NCBI RefSeq assembly: GCF_907165205.1
Contig: NC_058193.1
Location: 37,403,021 to 37,467,020 of the forward strand
DNA: 64,000 nucleotides
From: Coccinella septempunctata
Taxonomy: Eukaryota; Arthropoda; Insecta; Coleoptera; Coccinellidae
Direction of reading: 5' to 3'
Shown in pieces: positions 23,986 to 36,688 of this stretch. Each line of letters opens with the position of its first letter. The first letter of the stretch is position 1. Under the pieces are notes generated by a model that worked only from the letters and a program-made list of their open reading frames with translations, was not told where the DNA came from and ran no database searches. The position numbers were made by a program, and so were the translations under genes.

Positions 23986-26013
23986 ATGAAGGCCTGCGAG
24001 CTGAGCATCATCAAATATATTCTTTTCGTGTTCAACTTGGTTTTTGCGGTGAGTCCCCATATTGCCATTTGAAAGAATTAATACAGTTATAGTTCCTGTT
24101 ACGTTATTTCATCCGAATCTATCAAGTTCTCGAACTGAGTTCACTGATTTCAGTCAGGATTCAATTGAACAGAAACAAATTCTCATACTCTATTATACAG
24201 ACTTTAGTATCATTCAGCAGGAATTCAAAAATAATTTTCAGTTTGAAATATCTCTGTGGCGTACCATTGTTATAAGAAATTACGCGTACCTATATGCGCA
24301 TCAAAAACTACCACTTTTAAAACCCACCAAATTTCATGTGCACATTTCGGCTGGTTTATGCAGAGTTATAAATGAAAAAATAGTCATATTTTAGGAAAAA
24401 GTTAATACCCCATCTCGAAAACGAAGCATTCGACAAAGCCATTATTTTTTCATATACAGAATCACCCCCTGAAGTTGGTCGCACCTATTCACTAACACCC
24501 TATGTACAAACGTTTGGTTCTTTAAAGAATTAAAATGACCTTTTTGTTCCACTATACCCAAATATTCCCTACAAATGTGAAACTCGCCAAACTGATTCCT
24601 GATTCCTGGATATTTTTTGCGTTATCTTTCATGAAAACTTTCGTTCTCTTTTATGTGGTAAATCCAAATGAAAGCGATCGATAAATCTGGCGAAGCAATT
24701 ATTGTGATTTTAATTTGAGTTATTGTTTTCAGCTATCAGGAGTTGGTCTCATAGTTGCTGGAGCGTGCGTTTTGGCAGATGTGGGCGAATTCAGCCACTT
24801 TTTAGAAGGGCGACTTCTAACACCCCCAGTTGTCTTGATAGTTGTTGGTTGTATAGTCTTTTTTGTTGCTTCCTTAGGTTGCTATGGCGCTATAAGAGAA
24901 TCTTGTACTTTGCTCATGGCGGTAAGTAGAATTTTTTCAATGTGATCTGAAAGACCGTATATGATATTTCAATTTTTTCAGTTCGCCCTGTGCTTGCTCG
25001 TGATACTGATTGCCGAATTGTCAATTGGTATTGTTGCCGCTGTTTATAAGGGTGATTTCGAGACAGCCATGAAGAATATCATGAAAGATTCTCTGCATTC
25101 TTATAACGAGACTCATTCAGATAAAGTTGCTTGGGATAATATTCAAAGCAAAGTGAGTTTATTTTTCATAGTGATAGCAATATTCAAGCTATATGTACGG
25201 CAGAGAGACTCCATAAATTAACTGCATCGATATTTTCGGGGACTGACACAGAAACTGGCCTTCCCGATCGGTCATCATCTTCAATAGAAAATTTACCTCT
25301 TTTGAAGCTTGCAGTACAATTTTTCACGGTCGCATACGAAGGACATTAATCACCAAGGGTATTAAGCATATCTTCGTAAATCTGCTTACCTCTTAACCCT
25401 TCTAAATACACTTGATGATGGCTCGATACTCCAATTTTTCGATTTTCACAATTTCAGTGGACATCTTCTTTCTTTTGGTTCATTGCGTAACTCTGGTTTA
25501 CTTTTTTGACCTCAAACTTTACACTGACACTTCAAATGAGTTATTGTTCGTTGCTATGGTAACGCAATATTTTTTTATGCATGGAACTGGTCTAGGCTAA
25601 CTAGATATCAATACATCCTCGTGCATTTTGGAATTACTATTTTAGTTACATTGCTGCGGCGTGACTGGACCTACAGATTGGCCGGAGAAAACGAGGCCTT
25701 TGAGTTGTTGTCACGCAATCAGGGAAGGATCACCACCACCTCAGGATTTCCACTGCAGAGATGCACAACCGAAAGATGAGATTCTCTACTCCAACGGTTG
25801 TTTTGGCGAGCTGAAAATGAAAGCTGAATCGTCAGCCAATGTTCTCATGGGAGTCGGCATAGGGATTGCTTTTGTCGAGGTAGGTACCTCCCTTCAAAAT
25901 GAGCTTTTCGCTGATAAACTCAACCGTTCTTCATCATCCTTATTCTTCCGTTTTAGGTGATCGGAATCCTTCTGGCTTGTTGGTTGGCGTCAGCGATAAA
26001 AAATAAGGAATAA
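23986..26013 (+). CDS. Tetraspanin, CD63/Tsp42E-like (tandem copy 1)
   Basis: Exons 23986-24048, 24733-24921, 24982-25152, 25646-25879 and 25957-26013, all phase 0, give 237 residues. Four membrane segments are visible: residues about 12-34, 52-74, 84-107 and a C-terminal one crossing the last intron. The large extracellular loop has the defining CCG (exon 4 start, HCCGVTG), then SCCH, a DFHC and a GC before the fourth segment: six cysteines. Exon 2 ends in the usual GCYGAIRES after TM2. Known role: tetraspanins organise partner proteins in membrane microdomains of the cell surface and endosomes; the ligand or partner here cannot be read. The start Met lies just before a Cys-containing tail (MKACELSIIKY) typical of the group. 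The paralogue at 27701 has the same exon plan. Confidence 0.9.
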
Positions 26014-27700
26014 AAAGGTCTTCTTGAAATATGCGTCGAGTTGCGCATTGATTATGGAGTAATTGTTTCATCATACTATAGGTACAAATACGCCTGAAAT
26101 CGTCTCATTTCACCTACACGTTACTTCGTGAATTTGGATTGTACAAAAATGGAAAAATTTCTTCTCATTATTATAGGCTTTTATAACAAAATATTTGTAT
26201 TATTTGTAGTGTTAAATAGTGGTTTAGGCTTCCAAATGTCTTCAAATGATAATGCTTTTGTAACGTTGGCACTACTCTACTTACTAACATGTTAGGTGAA
26301 TATAAGACATCAAGCTCTCTTTATCTCTATGACCCAACTATTTTTTTTTCATTCTTTACCTATTTTCATTCTATATCACAGTTAACAGCCGTTTTCTTAT
26401 ACAAAGTATTATATTAATTATACCTTTGTTGAGTTTATTTTGTTGAACTTATAATATGAGATCGATTATATTTCGTGTTGAAATTTAGAATATTTTAATC
26501 AGATATGAGAAAATATTTATATTGTAACGAATATAGAAACTATATTACATGTTGATTATATATACGCCTAAGAAATGCGACAAAATATATAGATATGCCA
26601 TTAATAGTTTGTGTTTTATTCATTTCGTATTGTAGAATAAATTCATCTACTCACTTCCCTCATGATCCTATATACGATATCCAAGTTGTCATGAAATAAA
26701 ATCTCCGACTGTTGTAGTCATTTTGAACTCACATTTTCATTCATCGATTTGGTTTTGCCAAGGCCTGAAATGAAATATGGCAATACAGGGTCTCTTCTCT
26801 TCATAAGAGCGATGTTTTATACCCCTAATTAAATATAGACCCTAAATAACAAAGGGTTCTAGACTAATCTAGAGGTAATCCAACTACGTTGTTTCCGCTC
26901 ATTTGAAAATTCCATCAATATTCTTCACATGATACCAACAGCGTTTTTGTTGTGATACACGAATGATTTATGGCAACGATATACAGCGGTCCCGAAAATT
27001 GGTCATCAAAACTTGATTTTTTAAACCACGACACGTGTTCCGCTATCACAATAGCATCTTCAGGTGGGTGAAGGTAATACCAGGTGGCCAAAAAGCTGGT
27101 TTCAGCTTTCTTCAAATATTGAATTGATATGTGGCCCATACTTGATGGAAATCCATAATTGAACTTGAACATTGAGTTCAGTTATGGATTTTTACATCAA
27201 TTCAATAATTGGTCATCAGTTAACTGGTTAAATGATGACTGAAATAAATATGGAGGTTTTTCTGTCATTCCGGACCAAAAATTCCGATATTTTTTGTGAT
27301 AGAAATCAATATATACCTACACAAATATTATTGTTGATGTTGTGTGTGTGTGAAGAACTCCAACCATTTGAGGCCTATCATCAAAGTGGATAAAATTTTT
27401 GGTTTTTTCTTTCATTGTAGGAGCTCCATCAGTAATATGGTTTGGCTAAGTTTGAGCCACTCGGTATATCCGAGCAACATTCAACATTTGAAAGGATGAA
27501 AGGGATATATATGTGGCACATATCATTAGCGACCTGAATATCTGTAACTACTTACTGTCCAGTTGTATATACACACATCGTTACTATGTAGTGACAAACA
27601 CTTGCAATAAGCAATATAAAATAATGATTTTTCACTTGCATATAGGACAGTACTCACGAGGGCGAGTTTGAATGTTATTAGGGGACTGGAAACATCAAAC
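26014..27700. other. 3' flank of tetraspanin 1 and spacer before tetraspanin 2
   Basis: A plus-strand AATAAA near 26634 could end the first tetraspanin transcript. The stretch 26915-27190 is a Penelope-like terminal remnant with a hammerhead-type motif (27024-27069) and a small hairpin around ATTGAACTTGAAC near 27160. No gene seen. Confidence 0.5.
27024..27069 (-). ncRNA. Hammerhead-ribozyme-like motif, second copy
   Basis: On the minus strand: CCCAC, core CTGAAGA (27057-27063), a well-paired stem TGCTAT/ATAGCG with a TGTG loop, then GAAC, the palindrome ACACGTGT, C and GTGG, which pairs with CCAC before the core. The order is that of a type I hammerhead. The base after GAA is C instead of the usual A, which would weaken the first helix III pair. 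It resembles the copy at 4395-4438, including a nearby TTATGGATTTT...ATCAA, so both come from one Penelope-like family. Confidence 0.5.
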
Positions 27701-29421
27701 ATGATAGACTCCTGCGGAATGAAAACTGTGAAATATGCTTTCTTTATTTTTAATTTGATATTTGCGGTAAGTTGGCGATTTATTTTGGAGTTGAAGCTTT
27801 TCGTATAGGCAACTTTTTGCGTATGATTGAGAAATTTTTCGTGCGCCCTCTGCTAGGTTTGGAGGGTATATATTCTCAATTATACAGGGTGTAAATGAAT
27901 ACTTGCGATGTTGTGAAACAACTGAAATGGTTATTTTTTTTTAAATAGTGTGGTCTTTCCTTAAAAGTTTTTTTCTGAGTTGCACATTAAATGTTGCTAA
28001 TTATTTTCTTTGCAGCTAACTGGGATAGCGATAATAGCAGCTGGAGTTGTAGTCATAGTGGGCACAAATGACTACAATCATTTTCTCGATCCAGCAGTTC
28101 TTGCCTTATGCATAATAATGATTGTGGTAGGTTCAATAGTATTTCTAATAGCTTCAATGGGATGTTTCGGTGCTATTCGAGAATCCTACTGTCTTCTTAT
28201 TACGGTAAGTTGTACCTTATGAATAAAACAAATGAGTTATGAAGAAAAAATGAACTGTTTACACCAACCCACTCATCCTTAAATAACGCAACTTTTTTGT
28301 GATTCAAGCCACTCTGTATTTCTAACGGTTTTCGATATCCCTGTAGTCCCCCTCTCTGTATATGGTACCTGAAATATTACTTAACAAGAAAGTTTTCAAC
28401 GTAACAAGGAAGAAAATAATGAGAACCATATTGTTTCGCTCACAAAATTTCAAACGACCCAACTCCCGTCAGTATCGCAGATTTCCTTCTCTGTCTCATC
28501 AGAATTATGGACCACCTAATCTATATAGTCCTTACTGAAGCCAATCCAGTGGACTGCAAGGTCCTTTATTCAATGCAAATAGGAGAATAGTCCATGGAAA
28601 TCGATTTAAGGTCAGAGTTCACTGTACTGAGAGGTAAAACGACTAATTAAAGCGCGGTAATTTTTGAATGGTTCCTAACTATCCGAGGATGTTTTCTTCG
28701 AGGGTTCTCAATCGATAACTTAGTTGGGAGTTATTGTAAATAATTAATCAACACGAACAACCTGCAAGATTTCTAATAATTTTTTGTCTAGTTTTCGGTT
28801 TGCCTCATTATCATAATCATGATAGAGCTCGCTGTTGGAGTGACCTCAGCTGTTTACCAAGACGACTTCGTGCAAGGGCTCAATGAAACCATAGTAAATT
28901 ACGGAAAGAATGAAAATGACAGGGAAAACTGGGATACCATTCAAAAAGAGGTGAGACATTCGATTAGTCATTAATCAATCATATTTATTAAACCTTTCTG
29001 ATGCCAAATTTTCTTTCTTTCAGCTGAAATGCTGTGGCATTGATGGACCGATCAGCTGGCAGGGGCAAAACGTTCCGAAAAGTTGTTGTTACGACAGCGA
29101 CAGCGAGAAGTCCCAAGCTCCATCCAAGTATTGCTCAGATCAGGCCTTCGGCAAATTCATGTATAATGAGGGTTGCGTTGAGAAACTCAGAATGGGGGTC
29201 AAGTCAAATTCGAAAATTTTGATTGCTGTCGGTATTGGCATAGCCTTGGTGGAGGTGAGTCGAAAAGCGGAAAATTGCGTTGTTCTTGAGCACAGAGTGA
29301 CAAACAATTAACATACTTTATCCACGGTAGCTGTAATATATTTAATTTTTTGCAGGTCATTGGTATATTCCTCTCCTGTTGGTTGGCTTGCACCATAAAA
29401 AAAGAGGGAGTGGATAAATAA
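27701..29421 (+). CDS. Tetraspanin, CD63/Tsp42E-like (tandem copy 2)
   Basis: Exons 27701-27766, 28016-28204, 28792-28950, 29024-29254 and 29356-29421, phase 0 throughout, give 236 residues. Membrane segments, GCFGAIRES after TM2, the CCG (KCCGIDG), SCC, a KYC and a GC before TM4 match copy 1 position for position. The two genes share exon 2 length (189 bases) and all intron positions, which marks a tandem duplication; protein similarity is moderate, so it is not recent. A Met six codons in (27719) would align better with the copy 1 start, so the first six residues are uncertain. Same role as copy 1 in general terms, partner unknown. The downstream gene at 30738 is a more distant tetraspanin on the other strand. 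Confidence 0.9.
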
Positions 29422-30737
29422 TCCTCAATATTTGATTAATTGATGTATTGAGTGCATTTATTTTAATTTAATCATTTTTATTCATGGAATAATCTGGCTC
29501 AATCCATGGATCATAGCGATTTCTGTAAAAATATCATTCAGCATCTTTGTCATTTCACTACTGATCAATATAGGAACCAAGAAACAACATGTACTCCTCA
29601 ACCTGAAATTAAGTAGAAAAAGAAAACAGCATCAAGGATAAGAATATATTGTATATCTAAATATAAATGAGAATTCTTGAAATTTCAGTCAACAACTTGA
29701 TTTCAACATATATCAAAATAGAAATTTTGATTCTCTAAACACTATACTCATTTTTGTGATATATCAAGTAATACTATATTTTACATTTTTCCATTCATAA
29801 AATAAATGTATCTTACAAGTTTGAGATTGATGAAAATCAGATCAGAAGGGTTGTTGAGCTCAGTGTAATTTTGTAAAAATTTTTTATTGTCCCTGAACAG
29901 ATACTTCATCACCGTATAACATTCAAATAGTCTTTCTGGAAATATTGGTAGGTACATAAACCTATCTGAGACTAATTAGAAGAGCAAAAAATATTCAACT
30001 TCGAACTAAGAGAGAGAAACGCTGCCATGAAATTCATCTACATTGTTCGAATTATCTCTAGAAATTATATCAATTGCTTTATGGTTTACGATGAAAAATC
30101 TGAATTGGACGGGTCAATTTTGAAGTGATCATCGATTAACAGATCGAAAATTTGACGTTTTCTAATTATTTCACCACACTTCAATTGAAATATAGCAAAA
30201 CTTGGAAGTGAAGGAAGAATATAATTCGAAAAGTTACACATAACTACTTTCAGAATCGCTCAACATTTACACACAACAATGAACATTTATTTCCACATAT
30301 CCAGAAACAATGTATACTTTAAACCCTAAAATAACTTTGGTACTCTTAATCTCTTATGGAATTATACACTTATGGGTACAAATATACATTTCTAACTTGA
30401 TGTTCTCAAGATCTATTAAGTAGATTATTCAAGTCGACGTGTCATGGTTAATTTAGATGAAAATCGATCACCATAAATGATCTCAACAAAAATTGCACTT
30501 TATAACTGGATTGATCATATCGAATTTCAAGAGAGATCTACAATGGTTGATCTAGGGAGTATTTTTTTGGTCAAAATGAATCTTTGAACATAGACAGAAC
30601 AGAACTGAAGCTCAGGATGTACATAAAGCTATCACTTGGAGAACAGGGGGAAGCTTACAAAATATGGATATTTTACAAACATAACATGTAAAGATTTAAA
30701 ATGGCAGTACATCATATTTACAAATATAACCTATGTT
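29422..30737. other. Convergent 3' flanks of tetraspanins 2 and 3
   Basis: No coding frame. It should contain both 3' UTRs; a minus-strand AATAAA at 30286-30291 could serve the TspanC8 gene, giving a 3' UTR near 450 bases. Nothing else is seen. Confidence 0.5.
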
Positions 30738-31969
30738 TCAACTAACCCATCTGGATTTTTGAAGTTCAATTTGGCTTTCTAGTGTTTTAGCAAGGTATAT
30801 CACAAGTAACTGGGAAAGCGCAACACCCAAAGCGATACCAGCTATGGTGTATAAGTTGCGTTCTGCCCAAACACGCACTATCTCTATACAACCTGAAGTC
30901 CATACTTTCTTATTAGCCTCAGCCACCTAAACAAAGTCACGACTCATAAAATACCATCCAAACTAGATTAAGAAAAAAAGGATTCAATATAGCACTTACA
31001 GAAAGATTTTGAACTCCATATCCACACATGATATTGACCAATCCTGAGCTTATGTCTGTAGCATTCATACAACAAGAGAATGGAACACCACAATGCTCCA
31101 CACTGGGCGAAGAACAGTTGAAATATTCATTCTTTGACCAGTCCATATAACCTTCTGAACTCAGACCGCAACATTGGAACTATAAAACAACCATATTCAC
31201 ATACCTTGAATATAATTTTGAATTAATTAATTCATTACCTCCTGTTGAGCAAAATCAATAAAGTTTTGTAGATCCAAATCGTCCCTATATGTATGAATAA
31301 TCTTATCCGTGAAATTTTCTTCGAGCATCGACTGCATTGAATGTGGGAAAACAAAACCAACAATTGCCACACCCATCTCCAGAAGAAAGAAAATTAGAAG
31401 ACACAGGGAGTACTGAAACATATTAATTCATTGAAAGCAGGGGGTTGGGCGTAAATTTCAGATAAAGAATATCCAGTCAATCAACTTCTGTTTGCATGAA
31501 AGAATTAGTACATTTGAATTTATGAATAAATAATATTTTTTATTGACTTTTTATAAGTCTACATCTATTTTATGCTACATGGAAATGAATACTTACGAAT
31601 TTAAGGAGACAAGTATTTTCACGTAAAGCTCCCACACATCCGGCAAAACTCACAACAAATACAACAACCCCCATGATAATCATCACTAGGGAAATATTCA
31701 GAACCACATCGTAAACTGTATCTATTTTGACCCATCCAGTAATTTGCCATTTTTCAATGAAAGCAAACGAACCAATACCAATCAACAGACCTCCGAATAA
31801 CTGTGAAATTATTAATGAGTATCATCGATGAATAATCAGACAGATGATGGAAGCTTACCCAAAATATGAAATTCAAAACAAAGATGAGGTACTTCACACA
31901 AGAGCTTATGTAGGTGAAATTACTAATTGGTGGTCTTCTGTAACCCTGAGGTCTTCGATGAGGAGTCAT
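30738..31969 (-). CDS. TspanC8-subgroup tetraspanin (Tsp3A/Tsp26A/Tsp86D-like)
   Basis: Exons 31969-31859, 31800-31597, 31412-31239, 31179-31000 and 30926-30738 give 285 residues in frame. The N terminus is a 25-residue basic cytoplasmic tail, then TM1 (YLIFVLNFIFWLFGGLLIG), TM2, TM3 and TM4. The large loop has eight cysteines: QCCGLSS, FNCSS, EHCG, SCC, MCGYG and SGC. Eight is the mark of TspanC8 members (vertebrate Tspan5/10/14/15/17/33; fly Tsp3A, Tsp26A, Tsp86D). Known: these carry the protease ADAM10/Kuzbanian out of the ER and so affect Notch cleavage. Which fly member this matches is not decided. It is head-to-head with TMEM129 (600 bases apart). Exon plan differs from the tandem pair upstream, so it belongs to another branch. 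Confidence 0.88.
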
Positions 31970-32568
31970 TTCAAGTTTTTGGATTAATGAACAGTTGTCA
32001 ACACTACTCTAACTTTTCAATGTACCTAATTACTAGAGCCCAGAGAAATAGCTTACTCAAGTTAGAATCATTTGCATACTTATTTTATTTTAGAAAATTT
32101 CATTTTGTGAAAATTTTAAGCTTGAAAAAGATATAAAGTCCTTTGTTAATTACAATATTTTATCGTGAATCACAAATTTACAACACAAACGTCAAAAAGT
32201 CATACATGAAGGAAAACAAACACAGCTCATAGAATTCAAAAACAAAAACAGATAACCAGAGATCTCTGCAGATTTTTCATGTCACATTACATCCAGAGTC
32301 TCTGATTACATCTGTTTTTCGGTTTGATCCTCTTACTATTGATAAAAGTTTTTCCTGAATCTTAATCAGAAACGGGGTAATTCCTGCATAGGTCAATGAA
32401 AGTGTAATCTTTTTTTTGGTTCTATCTTCTGTGATTTCACCTAACCTACCTAACCAGACCAGACAGGTGATGTGCCAAAAATCTGTCATTAAGTCGTGTT
32501 TATAAAATTTTATTTGAATGAACAAGGGTGTTATGTTATTGAAATTGTGGTTCTATAATTAGTGTACG
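31970..32568. promoter_or_regulatory. Shared divergent promoter region of TspanC8 and TMEM129
   Basis: The two start codons point away from each other across 599 bases, so both promoters and 5' UTRs must lie here or in unseen upstream exons. I could not identify a TATA box or other element with confidence. Confidence 0.4.
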
Positions 32569-35103
32569 ATGGAGCAGGACTTAATATATTCAATTTTATA
32601 TGTTCTGCTTTGTGCTTGTATAATATATCCCCCTGCAGAATTCGTCAGTGCTGGTTTCACAATACCAGTTCTTTTCTCGAAGTATTTGGGATCCGAAAAT
32701 GAGTCTTTTGTTCATTTCCATCTCAAACGTTCCTCGATAACGTTGATGACATACTCTTTACTTCCTTTCGGTTACATATTGACCACCATTCTATTTGGGA
32801 ATTTGGAGATGGTAGGTTTTTTTGATGTAGTGGCTTTTATTAACCCTATTGCTTATTCTGCAAATATTTGATTGTTCTAGGGCCTAGGAAAATTAGGTCT
32901 ATGAAAATTATTCAGAAATTTTGATTCAAAATTGTCTGCCAACATTTCTCAAAAATATGATTTGAATTGTTTCTTGCTTCTACATTGCCAAATGAAACGC
33001 CATTCCCGAGACTGAGAGCAATAAGTGGTCTCATGGAAACTATGTCTAAGTGTGGTCTGAAAAGTTCTAGATAACAACTAGATTGTGTTTAGTAATCATG
33101 AGCGCTACTGATCAACTTATTTGTATCCTGAGAACCAATTTTGGGTTCCCACAAATTTTAGCGCTTTACCCTATTATAAACAGTGAGAAAGTGTGGACTG
33201 TATTTATTCAGTACAGAGGATGTTGCGACAAAATTGCAGACACAATTTACAGAATTCCTGTCAGTAAGAAACTGAGTATAAAAGTCTTATCTTATCTCCA
33301 ATTGCTGACGATGTTGGAGGCTTTCCTTTTGCTCAGTCCTGGAGGTATCCCTCGATGAAGGCACACCAGTCGGGGGCACGTAACTGCCGATTCACTTGAA
33401 ACTAACTTAGCCTAAATACTGTCTCTATCAGTTATTACAACTTTTCAATAGTTATTAAAATGTGAACTTTTCACTAAAAGTCAATGGGGAATGCGAAAAA
33501 TGCCAAGTATAATCAACGTGGCGGGTTCTCGATGCGAATTGATTATTATATGTGTATAATTCCTATGCCGCTACTTTTTATGAGCCGAAAAAAAGGTTAA
33601 CATTTTTATCACATATGAGGATTTCCAAATTTCAAGAAGACTTCCATATTTCAGCAACCCACATTACAGGTGTCTGCATTGCGTGCTGCGGACACAACGT
33701 TAAGTATATAAAAGAGCAGTTGAATAAAAAGACATTATAATCCAGCAAGTTGTTTTATTTTCGCACAATTCTAGGGTACTAGCAATACAGTTATTACTCG
33801 ATAAAGAAAGTGGTAATGTGTCTCCAACATAGACACTAAAATTTCAAAAATATTGCTTCATCTCTTCTTAGGAGACGTACCTAAATCATCGAATCTGTTT
33901 AAATTTAATTTCCCTCTTGCAATTGGGATACTTCAAAGTATATGCTTATAAAGTGGTATAATGAGCATTCTTGAAAGTATCCATAAATGCTTTTACTAAT
34001 CCTCTGAATGTTTAATCGTGAAAAATAAGATATGGGGTTGACGTTACAGCTCGAACTCTTCACAAATAGCCTTTATGGGAACATCTACCTTACTCTAAGT
34101 CTGATGTTACCAATTGCAGCATTATACCAAGTTAAAATTTGGACCGACAACAACTATCAGGAACACCCTATTGCGAAAAGCTTGAGCAAATTCTGCAACA
34201 ACGATATGAATTGGAGAAGCGTCCAAACGAATATCGATATAGAATTTCGAAGGTGAAATCCGTGACCACAAACTCTCAAAGTCTTCTCTTATACTTAACA
34301 TTTCAGGCCGGAGAAAATGTATACGAAAACTAGCCCGTTGTCCCATATTGCCATCACCGAGAACTGGATATTGAAAATAACACCCCTAACCATCCATCTT
34401 GCGCATCAATCCGATGTTACTGTTACCGTGAAGACGTCCGAGACCTATACCTTGGCCCCCGAAACCTACGGTGAAATTCAATACTTGAACATTGAAGTCA
34501 AATCGAGCCGTCAAGGAGTGGATCCTTTTGTCATAAGAATAAATTCTGAAAATTTCCAGAACTTGCAGAATAGACTGACGAGGACGATCAATGTCATGCC
34601 ACATGTGAAGTTCCACAAGAATATTCTTGAGCGATTTGTGGACGTCTTCAAGGAAACGATAAAAGACAATCCGAAATATGAGTCGAATCAGGTAAGTTTC
34701 TTATTTAATTTGCGTTAATAAGGTTTGTATAATAATATAACAAGCAGAAAAGTGAAAGAGTTTTGAGAAAACATTTTCATAAATCCATTATTCATTTCAA
34801 TATCGTATTTTATTTTCTCATCTTTTGAAGGCTTTCGAGAATTGCATGGGGTGTATGGAAAATAGGCCGAACATCAAAATACAAAAAATGTGCACAGAGC
34901 CTGTGGAATCCTCCGAACCATGTACCTCTTGCTACTGCCGGCCAATGTGGTGTGTAGACTGCATGGCAAAGTGGTTTGCATCGAGGCAGGATCATAATAC
35001 CCCATCCAGCTGGTTGTCCTCCAAGTGTACTTGTCCCATGTGCAGGGCAAAGTTCTGTTTATTGGACGTTTGCTACTTAAGTTCCGTTGATAATGAAGAT
35101 TGA
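32569..35103 (+). CDS. TMEM129: TMEM129-type ER E3 ubiquitin ligase
   Basis: Exons 32569-32811, 34050-34252, 34307-34691 and 34831-35103 join in frame to 367 residues, against about 362 in human TMEM129. Seen: an N-terminal membrane segment (LIYSILYVLLCACIIY), a second around SLLPFGYILTTILF, a third around LTLSLMLPIAALY, a long cytosolic middle part, and a C-terminal Cys-only RING-like domain (CMGC, CTSCYCRPMWCVDCM, CPMCRAKFC) with the conserved KWFASRQD. Known: TMEM129 is an ER-membrane ligase of the Derlin-1 pathway for degrading ER proteins; its RING uses Cys in place of the usual His. The third exon is preceded by a very short 54-base intron. The 1.2 kb first intron holds an unsupported frame (33083-33358). 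An AATAAA at 35438-35443 suits the 3' end. Confidence 0.92.
32812..34049 (+). other. First intron of TMEM129
   Basis: Contains an open frame of 91 codons at 33083-33358 with no recognisable motif and no upstream splice support. I treat the whole stretch as intron. Confidence 0.6.
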
Positions 35104-35725
35104 AATTGTCGATTTGTTCGGAACTCCAATCTTTAGTTACGCTTCAAATCGAATGAAAATATCCCAACTAGTCAACAAGTATCATTCACGAAATAATGCT
35201 AATATGTTAAGTCGTTAACATCGAGTACAATATTAAGGAAATTAATTAAAAGTATTTTGTATATAGATAATAGATAAAAAAAGGACCACGTAAAAAATAA
35301 TCATATAACGATAACTCCAGTTATTCCAATATGAAGAGTATAAATTACCTGAAGAGCATATTTTCTTATAATTACTGTAATTATTAAGATAACTTTTATT
35401 TATATGAAAACTCATGTAATTCGTCCCAATATATGGAAATAAAAACTTTACAAATTTAACATATTGATTTTTACCTTCACCAACTCATAATGATGTGCTT
35501 CCTCTCATTTTGTACCAAAATAGGTTACCAAAATAGTTTTAAGAGCTGAGCTGGAGGGGAAATATGTTTTATAGGTATCTAGGCTTGGTTTATTATTGGA
35601 TCCTATTGGAACAAAATAGTTTAGGATATATTATTAAATGAACAAAATGTAAAAACAACTTTATTGACAATGGTATAATATAAAAACAAATTTTCTATTA
35701 CATTGTTCCTTTGAATATGCACGGC
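35104..35725 (+). other. 3' UTR of TMEM129 and A+T-rich spacer
   Basis: The 3' UTR probably ends after the AATAAA at 35438-35443. Beyond it the sequence is A+T-rich; a minus-strand AATAAA near 35658-35663 belongs to whatever is transcribed leftwards from about 36 kb. Confidence 0.5.
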
Positions 35726-35956
35726 TTATTTCAAGTGTGAGTTTTCTCTTGCAGTACTATAGGAACAGGAAATTGAAATATACCTATACTTGAATTTCGG
35801 ACTGTACACCTGATCGAAAATATAATTGAAAAAAGGAACAGATTCTTGTTGTTTTTCTATCGATTTATTCTTTGTTGGAATCACATATTCATACAGAAAA
35901 TAGGTAAGTAAAAAACAAAATAGAAAAAAGTATAATGAAAGGTCACACATTGTCAA
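35726..35956 (-). CDS. Possible small membrane protein, unrecognised
   Basis: A 76-residue frame begins MTMCDLSLYFFLFCFLLTYFLYEYV: one hydrophobic segment at residues about 6-24, then a polar tail with SIEKQQES and aromatic residues. A minus-strand AATAAA follows about 65 bases after the stop, consistent with a short transcript. I do not know a family with this sequence, and A+T-rich DNA easily gives such frames, so it may be chance. No splice sites are needed. Confidence 0.25.
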   Translation of the reverse strand: MTMCDLSLYFFLFCFLLTYFLYEYVIPTKNKSIEKQQESVPFFNYIFDQVYSPKFKYRYISISCSYSTARENSHLK

Positions 35957-36207
35957 ACAACAAAAATAAACAAATCACCCAATTTTGTTGCTGAATAAAC
36001 TCTGAATCAGAAGAATTATGTCTGTTTTATGTTCATAAGGATAATAAATCAAAACTTACGTGTAATGTGTAATACTGATGAAAACAGGAGAAAACTTAAA
36101 TTTAAACATCCCCCAGAAATTGATCTTAGGTTATCGTCCATTTAGTTAGATGAAATGAAAGAATATTGGGATTCTTGGACTAATTTTATTTATTGTTCTT
36201 CAATACA

Positions 36208-36247
36208 ACGCCGACGTTTCGAAACGACTTGTTTCTTTTTCAAGGCT
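36208..36247 (-). ncRNA. Degenerate hammerhead-like motif in left arm
   Basis: Minus strand: GCC, a CTTGAAAA in place of CTGANGA, a GAAAC/GTTTC stem with AAGTC loop, then GAAACGTC and GGC, which pairs with the first GCC. The second half of the hammerhead core and the minimal helix III are kept; the first core half is altered. Probably inactive as a ribozyme. Confidence 0.4.
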
Positions 36248-36688
36248 AAAAATTTAAACACATTAAAATTTTCATTCGAGATCATTCGCACATACAATTA
36301 CCTAGTATTCTGAACAATATCGTCGATATAGATTTAAGTTTGGTTTCATATTTCAAAGAGATCTAATTTTTGAAACAAATTTTAATGTTGTTTCAGGAAG
36401 ACGCGGAATATTGGCTACGACAGATGACGTCGTTGTTGGCATGTGACATAGAAATTTTTGACGTTCGTCGAGTTCGTGTTCATCTGTCGCCGCCACTAGT
36501 CTTTGTCAGGGGTGTACTCTTCTATATCGGGAAATTCTGTATCGACTGATCAATGAAGGTTAAACACAAAAACATACAAAAATATGCAAGGACATGTAAA
36601 AAACTTCTCAATTATACGGTGTAAATCACAGACTCATCAATAAAACTTCAGTAACGTGTACTATTTTAGTTGAATTCCTGCCATCTAT

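Noticed and set aside
33083..33358. 91-codon frame in the first TMEM129 intron
   Set aside because: No recognisable motif and no splice or polyA context; probably chance.
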